Part shown: piece after piece, positions 47,120-57,899 of the stretch
Position numbering within the stretch: position 1 is the first letter of the stretch
Layout of the letters: each line of letters begins with the position of its first letter
Source of the DNA: Sambucus nigra
Lineage: Eukaryota; Streptophyta; Magnoliopsida; Dipsacales; Adoxaceae
Assembly (NCBI GenBank): GCA_949130495.1
Contig: OX422215.1
Span: 67,099,244-67,163,243, forward strand
DNA length: 64,000 nt
Reading direction: 5' to 3'
Notes under the pieces: generated by a model
What the model was told of the DNA's origin: nothing
What the model saw: only the letters and a program-made list of their open reading frames with translations
Databases searched by the model: none
Translations under genes and position numbers: made by a program

Positions 47120-47770
47120 TACAAACACACGATTTTTTAGAAAGAGGGAAAAGACCCACAAGATATATTATTGATAGGAGAAAAGGCCTTTCCTAGATGG
47201 CATTTACAAGCATAAATCAGAGATTAAAAGGATAAATCCCCAAAGAACCAACACTATACAATGGAAAACTATTGAATTCTAAGAGTAGAAAAGCCTTGTC
47301 TGTATAAGTTAAATAAACCTTTAGAGAGATGATGGAGCTCAATGAAAGATTGGAAAGTCTTGGACTACCTTTAAGAAGAAGCTTAAGTAGCTAGGTCGTC
47401 TACAACTCTGTTGTTTTGTCTTTAAATGTGGGAAATATGGACTTGTTTAGAAGAGACGAATGATGAGATCTCTTTGAAGTGGCTTCTTGTAACCCATAGA
47501 TATTTCTAAATTCCTAAGGCCATATTCACAACTACAAAGGAGTCTGATTCTACATGTATCTTCTCAAAACAAATACTTCAACACAATTCTATCCCTCTTT
47601 GAAGGGCTAAGATAACTACAAATAAACTAACTACATAGCCAAAGTATTCATTAAAATAAACTACAAAATAACCCTTAATTCCTTTAATGTTGCCTCCAAT
47701 CCCACTATCTCCTAGATTGCCTCTACTTAAACCATTTACATTGAGTTTTAGAGAACCTGGCATAGGACAC
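47120..47770 (-). pseudogene. LINE-type RNase H (RVT_3-like) fragment
   Basis: The minus strand reads PGSLKLNVNGLSRGNLGDSGIGG (47,690-47,763), IHVESDSFVVVNMAL (near 47,530-47,570) and, after further text, VHISHIxRQNNRVVDDLAT (near 47,395-47,450). This is the RNase H domain found at the 3' end of plant L1-type LINEs and also in reverse-transcriptase-like proteins. The first catalytic Asp (usually NxDG) is Asn. The rest of the LINE is absent, as in a 5'-truncated insertion. It sits between the two CACTA genes. Confidence 0.75.
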
Positions 47771-48529
47771 GACCATTCAATTATTTAATTTAATGTTACT
47801 TTAACATTACACAAGATTAATTGAATATTACTTACACACATTATCAAACAAAGTCGAGCTTTTGTTGATCCATTTTAGGCCAACGAGGAAAAGTCAAAGG
47901 AAATAAATCCCTTTGACGTGTTTAATAGCCGAGTTGACTCGTCAAATTCTTCTCATATCATCCAATTGGTTAGCACTCTTCATCCCAAACAATTATCTTT
48001 TTCTCACCATTGCCCTATACATCCCATTGTTTGGATCTCCTTCTAACTTTCCTCTTTAGAGAGGATGTACCACTAACGTCACATGTTCAAAAGAAATGAG
48101 CAAGCATATATAAATATTTAACAAATCCTATTATATAGATATCTTTTAGTATATACCCTCATGTAAGATGAATTGCGACTCATTTTCCACTCTATAGGAG
48201 GTTGTGCTATCGATACTACCTCCTAAAAAAAACAATATTAATACAAGCAGATAAGAAGTAAAGGAAATAGTATATTGTGTTCAGTGAAATTTTTTAACTC
48301 CTCGAGAAATTAAATTTTATATATCTGAATCTAAGATGGGAGGTAAATCATGTGTCGCTCTGCTAGTAGATGAGGATATAACCATAATGAATCAGTTATA
48401 ACAAAACAATATATATAATTAGTTATTATATTATTAAAAAATATGATAAAAATAAGAGAAACATGTGTCATATGTCATAGTGCTTACATATATGCATTTT
48501 AATTTATAAATTGTCAACCCTTATTATTC
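47771..48529. other. CACTA inter-gene DNA, unassigned
   Basis: No coding frame recognised between the LINE fragment and the end of TNP2. The text is AT-rich and without clear repeats. Confidence 0.35.
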
Positions 48530-50853
48530 ATCAACATCATCCTCAGAATCATCACCATCAGGCATAGATGTATTAATTACGGATCCTTCTATATCTTGTC
48601 TCCCCCAAGACATGTTTTGATCGTCTTCCAAATATTGCATACTAAACGGCTCAAATGGATGGGCATCTAATATTCTTCCACAGTTGAATAACTATCAAAC
48701 CTGTATCTAGGCATCATTTGAACAACTATATGCCAATGTGGTTCCAAAGGGTCTTGCACGTACAACACGTGTTGTGCTTCGGATGCTAAGATAAAAGGCT
48801 CATCGCTCGACCGATTATTTTTGTACAACAAGTGGTTGAAATTTACTCATGTAAATTTGAACTCATCTACTAATGTAAAATTGAACTCATCTACTCATCT
48901 GATGCTCATCTCTTGTAGGTCTTTTCTTGCCTTCATTTTTTTTATCTTTAGTGCCCAACATTGTAAATAAGATATTGTCACATGCATTTTTTTTTCAATA
49001 TGCATAACATCGATATTGTGGTGGGTCAAATTATTCTCCCAATATTGAACCTCAAAAAAGACATTTTTCTTTTTCCAATTGAATCTCGTCCTCGGCACCA
49101 CATCTTTTGTTGTCTTTGCACTCCTTTTTTAATTGTTCTCTCTTCCTCTTTGTAAAAACGTCTTCCTTTTCGTATACAATTTCAATGTCGAGCTTACTTA
49201 ACTATTACAACACTTGTGATCGTGATAATTTTAATGGGGGCGATCTGAAACAAACATTTCCGTTAAAAGTTATTTTCTCTTTCCAAAACTAATGGTGCAA
49301 CGGTATTAGAATCGACGATAACCCTAATAAAAATACTTTTTACCATTCTTTAATCGAGTTGCTTGATAATCTTTGTTAAAAACAAGGAGAAGCAAATTCA
49401 CCTTTTGTGCTCCATCCTGATAGCATGGAATATGCCGAGAAATCACTAATTATCCATAATTACGCTGCACGTAAGTGGAAAAGTTGATTTGTCAGTACAT
49501 CATAAGTAGTCACTCCATCACTACATAACTTTTTTGCTCCTCAATAAATGGTTGTAAAAATACATCCATCTAATCACCAGGATATTTTGGCCCATCAATA
49601 AGAATCGATAAAATTAGGTTATGTTGCTTCATACACAATCATGGGCCCACATTTAATGGCATGAGCACAACTTGCCAAGTACTATGAGAAAAACTCATAT
49701 TACCAAAATGATTGAATCCATGAGTTGCTAACCAAAGTTTAACATTGCGACTGTTACTCACTAAAGATGGGTTACGCTCATCAAATATTTTCCAAGCACG
49801 ATAGTGTGTTGGATGCCTTTGCACGCCATCATCAAAGCAGTCCTTAGTGTGCCATTTTATTAGCGAAGAAGTACATGATGACCAAAACAATATTTGCAAT
49901 CTTAGTTTAAAAGGAAAATAACTTACTTATTTGTAGCTACTTTTGTACCATGAGTACCTTAATACGCTTGATAAACATCACTGCTAACATATGGTTTATA
50001 TCTAGAAGCCACATAAATGACACACCTCTCTACAGTCTCTTTTTCATTTCAAAATAACATACAACTATTGGGCATGCTTCCCATGTTTCATACTTGAACC
50101 CGAAATAAGTAGTGATCTTGTTGGCTTGATAAAAGTATTTTGGAAATTTGGCATTAGGGAATGTCTTCTCCAACAGTCTTAGTAATATTGTGAAAGAACT
50201 ATTCATCAATCCATTAAGTTGCTTTAAGTGCAACAGTTCAACTACAAATGAGAGTTCAGTAATGCCCTCTGGATAATTTTTATACATCTCTCTTTCAGTC
50301 TCTTTTAGGAATTTGAAATATTTTGGCAAGGCACCATTAGGCACCTTATCTTCACTCCGTGTTCATCACAACAAGAATTTTTCTTCATTTGTGGAACCCC
50401 CTTCCCTACTAAACCATTGCAATCATATTTTCTCCCATGCTCAATTCATATGATAGATCATTAGGTGGCACATCATTACCAAAATTACATGTGTTATCAT
50501 CCAATGCATAGATTAACTCCCCATGATAAAACCAATCCTTATAACTCCTATCAAACCCATGCATCTCTATGTGACCTTTCACAGTGTGTATGTAGGTTGT
50601 GGTAGACTCGGTTTACACATTTACTATATATGCATTTAATATGTGACAATTGCACATTTATATTCCTATATGCAAAGCTAATAAACCTTTCAACCCCATC
50701 CATGTATTCTTTTGAATGCCACTCACGTGATCGTATCCAACTTTTATCCACATCAACTCCTAAGACGTAATTCGATAAATCCTTTGTCATGTTAAAAAAA
50801 ATATTAGCATAGATATAAAAGATATACAATTTAAACATAATATATGTGCACAT
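48530..50853 (-). pseudogene. TNP2: CACTA transposase TNP2 (Transposase_21 type)
   Basis: Minus-strand blocks in order: transposase-associated domain (DKSWIRSREWHSKEYMDGVERF, about 50,660-50,760); CNFGNDVPPNDLSYE; ELSFVVELLHLKQLNGLMNS and YEAxxI-type FYQANKITTYFG (50,030-50,344); WHTKDCFDDGVQRHPTHYRAWK and NVKLWLATHGFNHFGNMS (49,639-49,899), the catalytic region; RLKNGKKYFYxGYRRF (near 49,330); NNLTHHNIDVMHIEKK with ARKDLQEMSIR (48,895-49,060); then directly a DUF4216-like NFNHLLYKNNRSSDEP (near 48,790). About 1-1.5 kb between the last two blocks, where DUF4218 is usually found, is missing. Many stops and shifts. It would cut and paste the element. Confidence 0.85.
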
Positions 50854-51576
50854 TTTATTTCAAGAAATAAAATTCTAAAAAGGTTTATCCACATTTTATT
50901 GAATTACTAATTTTTTTTTCATGTTTCCAGGTGATCACTAAGGGTAGAATCCAATGTTGAATATTTAACTTTGTGATACTCCAAGTTACCTTAGCCAACA
51001 AATCACACACTATTGTACATATTATGGAGAAAATATTAATATCGAATATAGTAATGCATGGGGCATCACAAATTGTGTATTCCAGCAAATCATCCACGGC
51101 ACTAGTTTTTTCATCTTGTTAATTAGGATACAATTGTGAGGAATTAGAAAGAGGTTGGAGAGTATTTGTTGAACTAAGACCAAATTCTAGACAAAGTCAG
51201 TAATATATACACATGTAAAGTCAACGTGTGTGTTTGCGTTTGTGAGCTTATTGTACATGAGAAAGACAATCGAAAATGTAACATAAAAAAATATTCGGCA
51301 ATCAATGAATCAATTTAGTTATGTTTAATATAAAATATCCAACAAAAACTTATCGCTATGCGTTCAAATTTTTTAAAATCATTTATGACTTATATATTCT
51401 TTTCACATGATTACTTCATAAGTTATATGCTTGAGATGGAACTTCATTGATTGTTTGTTTCTTTCATCCTCATTAGCGCCTTGGGGGAAATGGATGCCTC
51501 TCTACAGAGATCATCCAGAGGACATGCAATAGGGGTAGTTCTCCATACTTAATGGTATATAATGTTCTTTAAATTC

Positions 51577-51577
<1 letters not shown>
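50854..51577. other. Unassigned, expected CACTA 5' flank
   Basis: No gene recognised, and no TAGTG-type right terminus of the minus-strand CACTA element was found, so its 5' end is degraded or lost. Confidence 0.35.

Positions 51578-51636
<59 letters not shown>
51578..51636. repeat. CA/TA compound microsatellite
   Basis: (CA)n from 51,578 to 51,600 is followed by (TA)n to about 51,636. Confidence 0.9.
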
Positions 51637-51637
<1 letters not shown>

Positions 51638-51668
51638 TAGCGGAATGCCCGTGCCTGAAGGCACGGCG
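51636..51668 (+). mobile_element. Helitron-like 5'-terminal hairpin, first copy
   Basis: ACTAGCGGAATGCCCGTGCC-TGAA-GGCACGGCG contains a perfect 7-bp hairpin (CCGTGCC/GGCACGG, 51,649-51,666). Short GC-rich palindromes of the CCCGTGC...GCACGGG kind, embedded in AT-rich DNA near ACTAG, are common at plant Helitron 5' ends. The exact TC start is masked by the TA repeat, and no Rep/helicase gene is present, so the element would be non-autonomous. The gene-fragment mosaic to the right fits this. Confidence 0.45.
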
Positions 51669-52125
51669 TAAAATTCCAAAATACTTAGTCACAAAGCAAC
51701 AAAAAAATTCCAAAGTATGTAAATACAAAACGACAAAATTTCATTCCCCGACAAAAAGTGTAATTTTAAAAAAAATGGCCACAATAGTCCAACAACTTAT
51801 ACGCAAAGTTGAATCAACTATCACATGACACAATCAGAATAGGTAAAAAATCGAATGTAATAAATAATTCCATGTGGAACTAAATAATAAAGATCCCATA
51901 AACTAATAATATCTCCAGCACGAAGAGTATCGATTAAACCACGATTTTCTGAAGTACACTTAGAAAAACAAATAATACTACATGTATAGTTGCGAGAGTA
52001 GGTATTAACAAAAATCGACATTTGTCCTCCTCCCACACCACATACAATGCACATGTTCAGTTCTAGTTCAGTTCCTGTAGGCACGCATATAATTTTGAGA
52101 AGTAAAAACTGGTGTATAACAATTA

Positions 52126-52640
52126 TCAAGCTTTTCCTTGATCATTTGCTTTCAGTTCCAGTTCCAATAAAAGTTGACTGCGTCCTTGTTGATCACTTGG
52201 TATAAAACAAAGCATTTGTTCGTGATGCTCTCGATGATAGGTGATCTGGTCAGGGTGCACTGATGTCGACTTATGGCGGAGCCGGGCCAAAAGGGAAATG
52301 GTAGGCTTGGTGCCAACGATGGTCTGTCTAGACACTGGGAGCAGAGAGAATAAGGTGTTGTCGCCTAAGTTCTACTACATGCTGGACCTCCAATCTAGCA
52401 AGCAGGTATCTGCTGTGCCAAGGGTGCCATCAGGTGGAAGATTCAGTCCTAAGTTGTAACTGCTGTCAAGCAAAATCAGCATTGTGGCGGATCTCACTCA
52501 CACGATGCTGCCTCTGATATCTGATCCACGCAGCATAGGAGAGTTGGCTCCAACCATCACGACATGTCCAATTATGTTAGATGCTAAGGTCCTTTACATG
52601 CTGAAGTGCTCCACATATTTAAACCACCAACACCGCTTAA
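52126..52640. other. GC-richer segment, probable captured gene fragment, unidentified
   Basis: Base composition is clearly richer in G and C than its flanks. Plus-strand 52,241-52,459 reads KREMVGLVPTMVCLDTGSR and VSAVPRVPSGGRFSPKL; minus-strand 52,126-52,335 is also open (TIVGTKPTISLLARLRHKS). I cannot say which strand is real, nor name the gene. Confidence 0.3.
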
Positions 52641-53149
52641 TAAGCTGAAGAATTTCAAATAGAAAATGAATTTAGAGAAATATAAAATTATACAGTTAGC
52701 ATAAGAATAGTCAGTACAAAATGGTACATGTAAGAATAGTCGGTGTGAATCTAGTGTCAATGGTATCTCAAAGATAAATCTGAACTTAAGATTCAACTTC
52801 ATACATCCCCAGGTTATGGACAAAAAACTTAAGATTTAAATTGTAAACTTACACAAAAATTAAAATAATATAGTATTAACAAAATGTATAAAGTTAAAGA
52901 ACTTCTTGCGAATCCATTTTCTGAAGCTTTTAAACCCCCTCCGTATGGTAAATTAACTGCAACAGATGACTAAAATTGACCCCAACCAATAATTATCTGA
53001 AACACTGTAGGAAATAGGCATAAGTTGTATTAGACAATACGTACATGTACTAAAAATGAAACACATAATTAAGAGTAAAGAATTCAAGAACAATCAAACC
53101 CAAAACCCTTCTACTCGCTTCAAAAATCAAATATGAAAATCGGTCTTCA

Positions 53150-53262
53150 CTTCTTCCTTCCCAACAATCCATTTATAATCTAACATATAACCCTCACTTG
53201 TAAATCTATGAAAAGAGAACCTCTAAAAATGATTTTAAAAATCACAGAAATATATCATGAAT
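53150..53262 (+). repeat. Repeat shared with 62,345-62,480
   Basis: TTTATAATCTAACATATAACC(C/G)TCA is followed in both places by AGAACCTC(T)AAAAA and ATGATTT(T)AAAAATCACA(G/A)AAAT. The two copies are 9.2 kb apart, same orientation, each downstream of a Helitron-like hairpin, which suggests two members of one element family. Confidence 0.6.
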
Positions 53263-53813
53263 GGATGAACCCACCAATACTGGGTTTCCACAAAACAACA
53301 CAGTATAAAAATCAAATAGGGAATAACAACATTAGTACACCAGTTAAAAATAAAATAGGGAATAACAACAGTAGTACCAGTCATGAAATCCAATAAAAAT
53401 GTTCCCGACTCCCATGACACTGATGACCAAAGCGATGCTCAGGAACTGAAACTTATTTACTACAATGAAGAACCCAGATCACCACCAATTCAATAATAAG
53501 AGGCTGCAAATGGATGAACAATCTGGTTACAAAAATAACAGTAAGTAATTGGAGGCAGCATTGGTTACGAAAACTCTTAAAAATCGAAGTACCTTATTAA
53601 AAAGAGGTTTGAGAGCGACCTTCATGTATGAAAATAAAAGAAACTTAACATCATACCTTTTATTAGCCCAGTTGAGGAAGTTTGTGACTATGACCGTAAC
53701 GACGGTGGGAACTTGATATCCGTTGAGCAAAAGTGTGGAGATGTTAGAGAACCCCAAGTTTAGATTTAGAAAAAATAGTGTGCAAGTGAAATATTCAGGT
53801 CAAGACTTTTTAT

Positions 53814-54075
53814 ACTTCTTAGAATAGGGTCTGGTTTTAGGTTCCCATGTGGTAATCTCCCATGTACAAAACTATGGCAGATGGCGTAATCAAATTCTTA
53901 GACGATGGCCCTAAGGCCAGCCATTGTTGTCCCATAATCCTTGTAAAGTTGAACACACATTTCAGGAACTTTACTCTCCTCTATGCCAAGCATTTCTATC
54001 ATGTATTATTTGATGTTTTTAGACCATTCCACGGATAAACCAGAACTCGGGGGGTTAGAGGGTATCATCCACTTT
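53814..54075 (-). pseudogene. HAD-superfamily pyrimidine 5'-nucleotidase-like gene fragment
   Basis: The minus strand reads KVDDTL (HAD motif I, normally DxDDTL; first Asp replaced), SSGLSVEWSKNIK, YMIEMLGIEESKVPEMCVQLY, then KDYGTTMAGLRAI and, after a stop, HSFVHGRLPHGNLKPDPILRS. The order and spacing fit the N-terminal third of plant SDT1/PHM8-type phosphatases, which remove phosphate from pyrimidine nucleotides in the cytosol. One frameshift follows motif I and stops follow KNIK and LRAIV. The rest of the gene (FTNAD box and beyond) is missing; the frame runs on into unrelated DNA. Captured piece, not a gene. Confidence 0.75.
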
Positions 54076-54236
54076 GATCATGATACTAAAGGTTCAGCCG
54101 ATCTGCAGCTTCTTGCATTTGATGTAAAGTTTCTTTCAGTTCCTTTCAGTGTATCATGTTATAACTGCTGCAACGACTTTGTGTGAAATCCTCTGGTATA
54201 ACGTCTATAACTGATGCAATGACCATGTTTAAAGCA

Positions 54237-54318
54237 TTGACCTTGAATAACCTTGGATAATTTCTTCAATGACCTTGGATAATTTCTTCAATGACCTTGG
54301 ATAACTACTTCTATAACT
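54237..54318. repeat. 22-bp tandem repeat, three units
   Basis: TTGGATAATTTCTTCAATGACC recurs at 54,253, 54,275 and 54,297 (the last incomplete). Confidence 0.85.
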
Positions 54319-54696
54319 GCTGCTATAAATGCTATAATTGTTATAACAAAGTTCACTACTAATTAAAATACACCTGTAATAAATCAAATTATTATATTAG
54401 CCACCTAATCTTCATAACTCTTTGGAGTGAGTATAGACAAAAGGAAAAAGGGAAGACAAAATACCTTAAAATATCGAATTTTAAAAAAATCACCTTTTAG
54501 AGGCATTCTCCATTCAAAAAAGATGGGAACTTTAACTCAATCTCACGCACAATAGGAGGCAGATTGAGAGTAATGCAAGTTCCGGTGGTCACCCATTGTC
54601 ATAATTGGTCACGGTGGTCACCCATATCATCAAAAAATAAAAGAGAAGTAGGTGAACTGTGTGAATTTAAGAGATCTCCAACAATGGCAAAGATGG

Positions 54697-54903
54697 ACGC
54701 CATGGGGATAAAGATGGTTGTTCTTCAGCGCCAACAATGGCAATAAGATTTGTGCTAAAACGCATTTCAACGATAATGAATGCTCCAACAGCTCATTCAT
54801 AAAGGAGATTGCCTGTATTAGTATCAAATATTTTGATCCCATCCCTCGTGCCAATTGCAAAGAAACTATTATCCTAATTAAAGGAAACGCAGAGAATTGG
54901 ATT
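54697..54903 (-). pseudogene. ATG18b: ATG18b-like (PROPPIN/WIPI) WD40 gene fragment
   Basis: Sixty-nine codons in one minus-strand frame: NPILCVSFN, stop, DNSFFAIGTRDGIKIFDTNTG, LLYE, stop, AVGAFIIVEMRFSTNLIAIVGAEEQPSLSPW. This is the first WD40-type blade and the following VEMLF..LLAIVGAGEQPSLSPRR region of plant ATG18b-like proteins, which bind phosphatidylinositol 3-phosphate on autophagic membranes. The two stops stand where Gln and Arg are expected (CAG to TAG, CGA to TGA), both C-to-T changes. Later blades, including the FRRG lipid-binding site, are absent. The match ends at SPWR, after which the DNA is unrelated. Confidence 0.75.
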
Positions 54904-55185
54904 GTAAGATGAACTATTTGCAATTTACACCCTCATCTTCAATCTGTAAAAATAAAGATAATACCTGTAAAAACAAAAAAAAATGGTTATAACAAATAAG
55001 GTCTTAATATATAAATGTAAACAAAAAGAAAATTAAAAAGAAAAAGAATTTGAAAGTAGCTCAAATCTAAGTGAAAACTAAGAAATATACAAATCATCCA
55101 CTTGAACTTTACCATAGCTCAGGATATTGAGTATTTATCGTTACTTAGTAAAAAGATTAAATCAAAATTAAACATAATAAGAAAT

Positions 55186-55492
55186 ACATAACGATTGAAT
55201 TCAAAATGTCATACTGAATTGGCATACCAAATTCGCATTAATTTTTAACGATTGAATTCAGCAATTCAACAAAATGCGCCATACCAAACTGCGAAATTTC
55301 AGTTCCCCAACCAAAATGCCTACCAAAATGTTAAACAATAATGAGAATTTGGAATTGCTGAATTCAATCTTTAATTTTTGGTATGGCATGGCATTGAATT
55401 GCTGAATTCAATCATTAAAAATTGTTCATTTGAATGAAATGAACAGTTTGGTATGAACCAAAATGCCATACCCAGACAGTCTGGGGTAATAT
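55186..55492. mobile_element. MITE with 28-bp internal inverted repeat
   Basis: TTTTTAACGATTGAATTCAG... at 55,242-55,269 is repeated inverted at 55,394-55,421 with one mismatch. Outer parts carry TGGCATACCAAATT / GGTATGGCATGG and TTTGGTATGAACCAAAATGCCATACC. No coding frame. It lies just upstream of the UCH-related exons. The superfamily is uncertain (hAT- or Harbinger-like). Confidence 0.65.
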
Positions 55493-55693
55493 ATATTCAC
55501 GCCTGATGCAACAAAGTACTTGTACATATAATTCTAGTACAATAAATGTCAGGTTTTCTCCTTAATCATCTCGGTGTGCCATGCTTTGATAGATACTCAA
55601 ATAACAAATCAATTGCAACCGAGAAATAAATTTCAAATAACAAATAGGTTTGAAATACTCCAGATGCTTGAGAAATAATTTTACCACCTACAG

Positions 55694-56315
55694 AGCTTGT
55701 GTGAGAGAAAATGCGAGAATTTAAGTTATGAGGAGGCGTTGCAGGTCGTGGAGGATCTTTATCTTGAAGAGGGTAAGAAAAGGGAGCATGGCATAGAGTT
55801 TGTTCGCCGAAGTTATGAGTCTGTCTTAAGGAAGCGGCGAGAAGAACTCATTGAAAGTGAAAATGATGTTATGTTTATCAGCAATAGGTTTGAGTTGGAT
55901 GAAATATCAAATATTCTAAAAGAAGCAAAATCTTTTAATGTCAATCAGTTCGGATTTGAGGAAACTTATAATGGCGTGACTTCTCACCTGTGTGGCTTGG
56001 AATCTGGTGAAGGTGATGATTGGAGAATGAAGGACTATCTGCATCAAGTGGACTCTTGCATAGAAGTTGCAATCCAGAGATAAAAAGAACACTTGTCTAT
56101 GGAGGTAGGTTTGTCCATTATGGCCTTTTTATGTTAAAATCACGAATCCCGTCTTTCAACTTTATCTCACTCGCATAGTAATACAGCTTAGTAAAATTGA
56201 TGCAAGAATCATGCAAAACGTTACTGGGATGCAGTAGTTGGAAGTTAAGCTTGACCCTGCATTTGCCCATGATTATCGATCCATAATCGTGCCTCTAGTA
56301 AAATCATTTATGCGG
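55694..56315 (+). pseudogene. DUF627/DUF629 ubiquitin-hydrolase-related gene fragment, two exons with intron
   Basis: Exon 1 (55,694-56,104) follows an acceptor TTACCACCTACAG and encodes LSYEEALQVVEDLYLEEGKK, REELIESENDVMFISNRFEL, QFGFEETYNGVTSHLCGLES and DYLHQVDSCIEVAIQR. A TAA then stands where CAA (Gln) is expected, and the exon ends at a GTAGGT donor. Exon 2 (56,187-56,315), after AATACAG, continues in phase LSKIDARIMQNVTGMQ, stop (CAG to TAG), LEVKLDPAFAHDYRSIIVPLVKSF and a GTATG donor. I believe this is the middle of the plant inactive ubiquitin carboxyl-terminal hydrolase-like family; that is from memory. The retained intron shows DNA-level capture. Confidence 0.7.
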
Positions 56316-57575
56316 GTATGTTTTTAACTTGTTTTTCTTTATATACTGTTGATGACCTCCTTTTTCTCCATGACATAATGCTGTTTGTATTTTAGGTCCA
56401 TAATCTGTACCCCTGTTATCATTTTCCCCTGCTGTCTTATTCTTTGAACATCCAGTTGTCCCAACACCCCATTTTATTTTTCAACCTTGACTTTTGAAAG
56501 AGGTGAAAAGGACTGGGGAATTGAGACGAAAATAACTGAAATTCCTCACATGAAGTTAATAGTTAGTTTATGACAAAATAGTGCAGCCTGTAAATATCGT
56601 GGCAACAGTTGGCCTATACTTCTTCAAATTGTATCAGCATAAATTACAAACCTTACCCAGAGGAATAAACTTACCTAACTAATTTTTTAGAAGTTCTAAA
56701 TGCTTAATACCCTTCATCTCATCTGCCCTGATTTTTGCAGCGTATGCACTAATGTTGTAAATACAGTTTATTTCGAAGATGTCCCACTATGCATACCTTA
56801 TATATGGTGATCAGTAAATCATTGTAATCTGTAAACAAAACAAAAAATAAATAATTATCAAATCATGTACTCCAAAATAAAGAAATGATAGGTTCTTAAG
56901 CTGGCGTTTTATGAATACCAAACAACCCAATATAAATGTGAATCTTTAGAATAAAGCACATTCCTATCATCTCATAACATGATATTATATGGGATGATTC
57001 TTTTAAACATAAAGGCAAATTCAGTATTGAAATATTAGTTTGTTGCCACATGTGTTTGCTTTCATGAATATTCGTGTGCCTTCAAGCAAGGGTTTCTGCT
57101 AGTTATTTAAATAGTGTAGACAACTTATCAATATCTCATGAAAACTTATGATAAAAATAAACCTTCCAACCGATGTAAACAAAGTAGAAGTACAAACATT
57201 CACAAAAGATAACTTGCAACAATCGCTTCCATTTCCCATATTTATGCCTAAAATCCCATATATAAAATGTCTACCACCTATACAATACCCGGGGTCGGAG
57301 TATAATAAAAATCAAAGCTTAAAACAATTTAAATTAAAAAATAAGTTTAAAGAATTAAACTCCAATTAAAAAGACATATCTTTGATGATATAATATATGT
57401 CATGAGATTAAGAACACAAATATTATGAAAACATGTCTTTGTTGATTTAGTAACTTCAACTAAATACATCCAATATATGAAAACAAACCACAAAGTACAT
57501 CAATTAAGCACAACATAACACATATTACAATAAAACACACATCAATTACGCGCAATATATTGCAGAAGACCATAC
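56316..57575. other. Unassigned part of the capture mosaic
   Basis: Begins with the donor of the captured exon 2, so the first part is probably the next intron of that gene. No further exon was recognised. An unrecognised open frame at 57,148-57,369 (plus) has a Pro/Lys-rich, low-complexity look. Confidence 0.35.
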
Positions 57576-57642
57576 CTAGTAATCATAAAACTCATCTAAG
57601 AACATAACATGCGGTTGTTTCTCTTGTTCTAGCAAAACCACC
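57576..57642 (-). pseudogene. Possible captured exon (67 bp), gene unknown
   Basis: On the minus strand GTATATGCAG precedes RVVLLEQEKQPHVMFLDEFY, then DY and TAG directly before GTATGG, an ideal donor context (AG/GTATGG). The final TAG would be CAG with one C-to-T change. The short length and both splice signals argue for an exon, but I do not recognise the protein. Confidence 0.4.
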
Positions 57643-57845
57643 CTGCATATACAATATCATAATTAGGTCGCTTTAAACTCGTGAAATCTCTACATAACTA
57701 CCACGATAGTAGGCATAGTTACCGCAAGACAATATCATAATTAGGTCACTTGGACAGAGCAGAATATCTATTGCGTTAGGGGATATTCACACAACAGATA
57801 TTATGAGCAGATATTCCAACATCAGACTACCTAAAATAGATATTA

Positions 57846-57896
57846 GACTTCCAATGTGATCGTCTTCCCCTTAAAGGTCTTCACAAAAATCTACAT
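57846..57896 (-). pseudogene. UBQ: Ubiquitin N-terminal fragment
   Basis: Seventeen codons on the minus strand read M-stop-IFVKTFKGKTITLEV. They match the start of ubiquitin at all but a few positions; Gln2 is a TAG (CAG to TAG). The next codon is a stop and similarity ends. Ubiquitin is fused to itself or to a ribosomal protein in plant genes; which one was captured cannot be told from 17 codons. The GC-richer DNA at 58,100-58,420 lies upstream on this strand and may be the promoter or 5' untranslated part of the same gene. Confidence 0.7.
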
Positions 57897-57899
57897 ACC

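Noticed and set aside
51581..51828. Protein with Thr-His and Tyr-Ile repeats
   Set aside because: Translation of the CA/TA microsatellite running into the Helitron-like terminus.
55694..56315. A working plant gene
   Set aside because: It has in-frame stops in both exons, no start, no end, and lies in a mosaic of other gene pieces.
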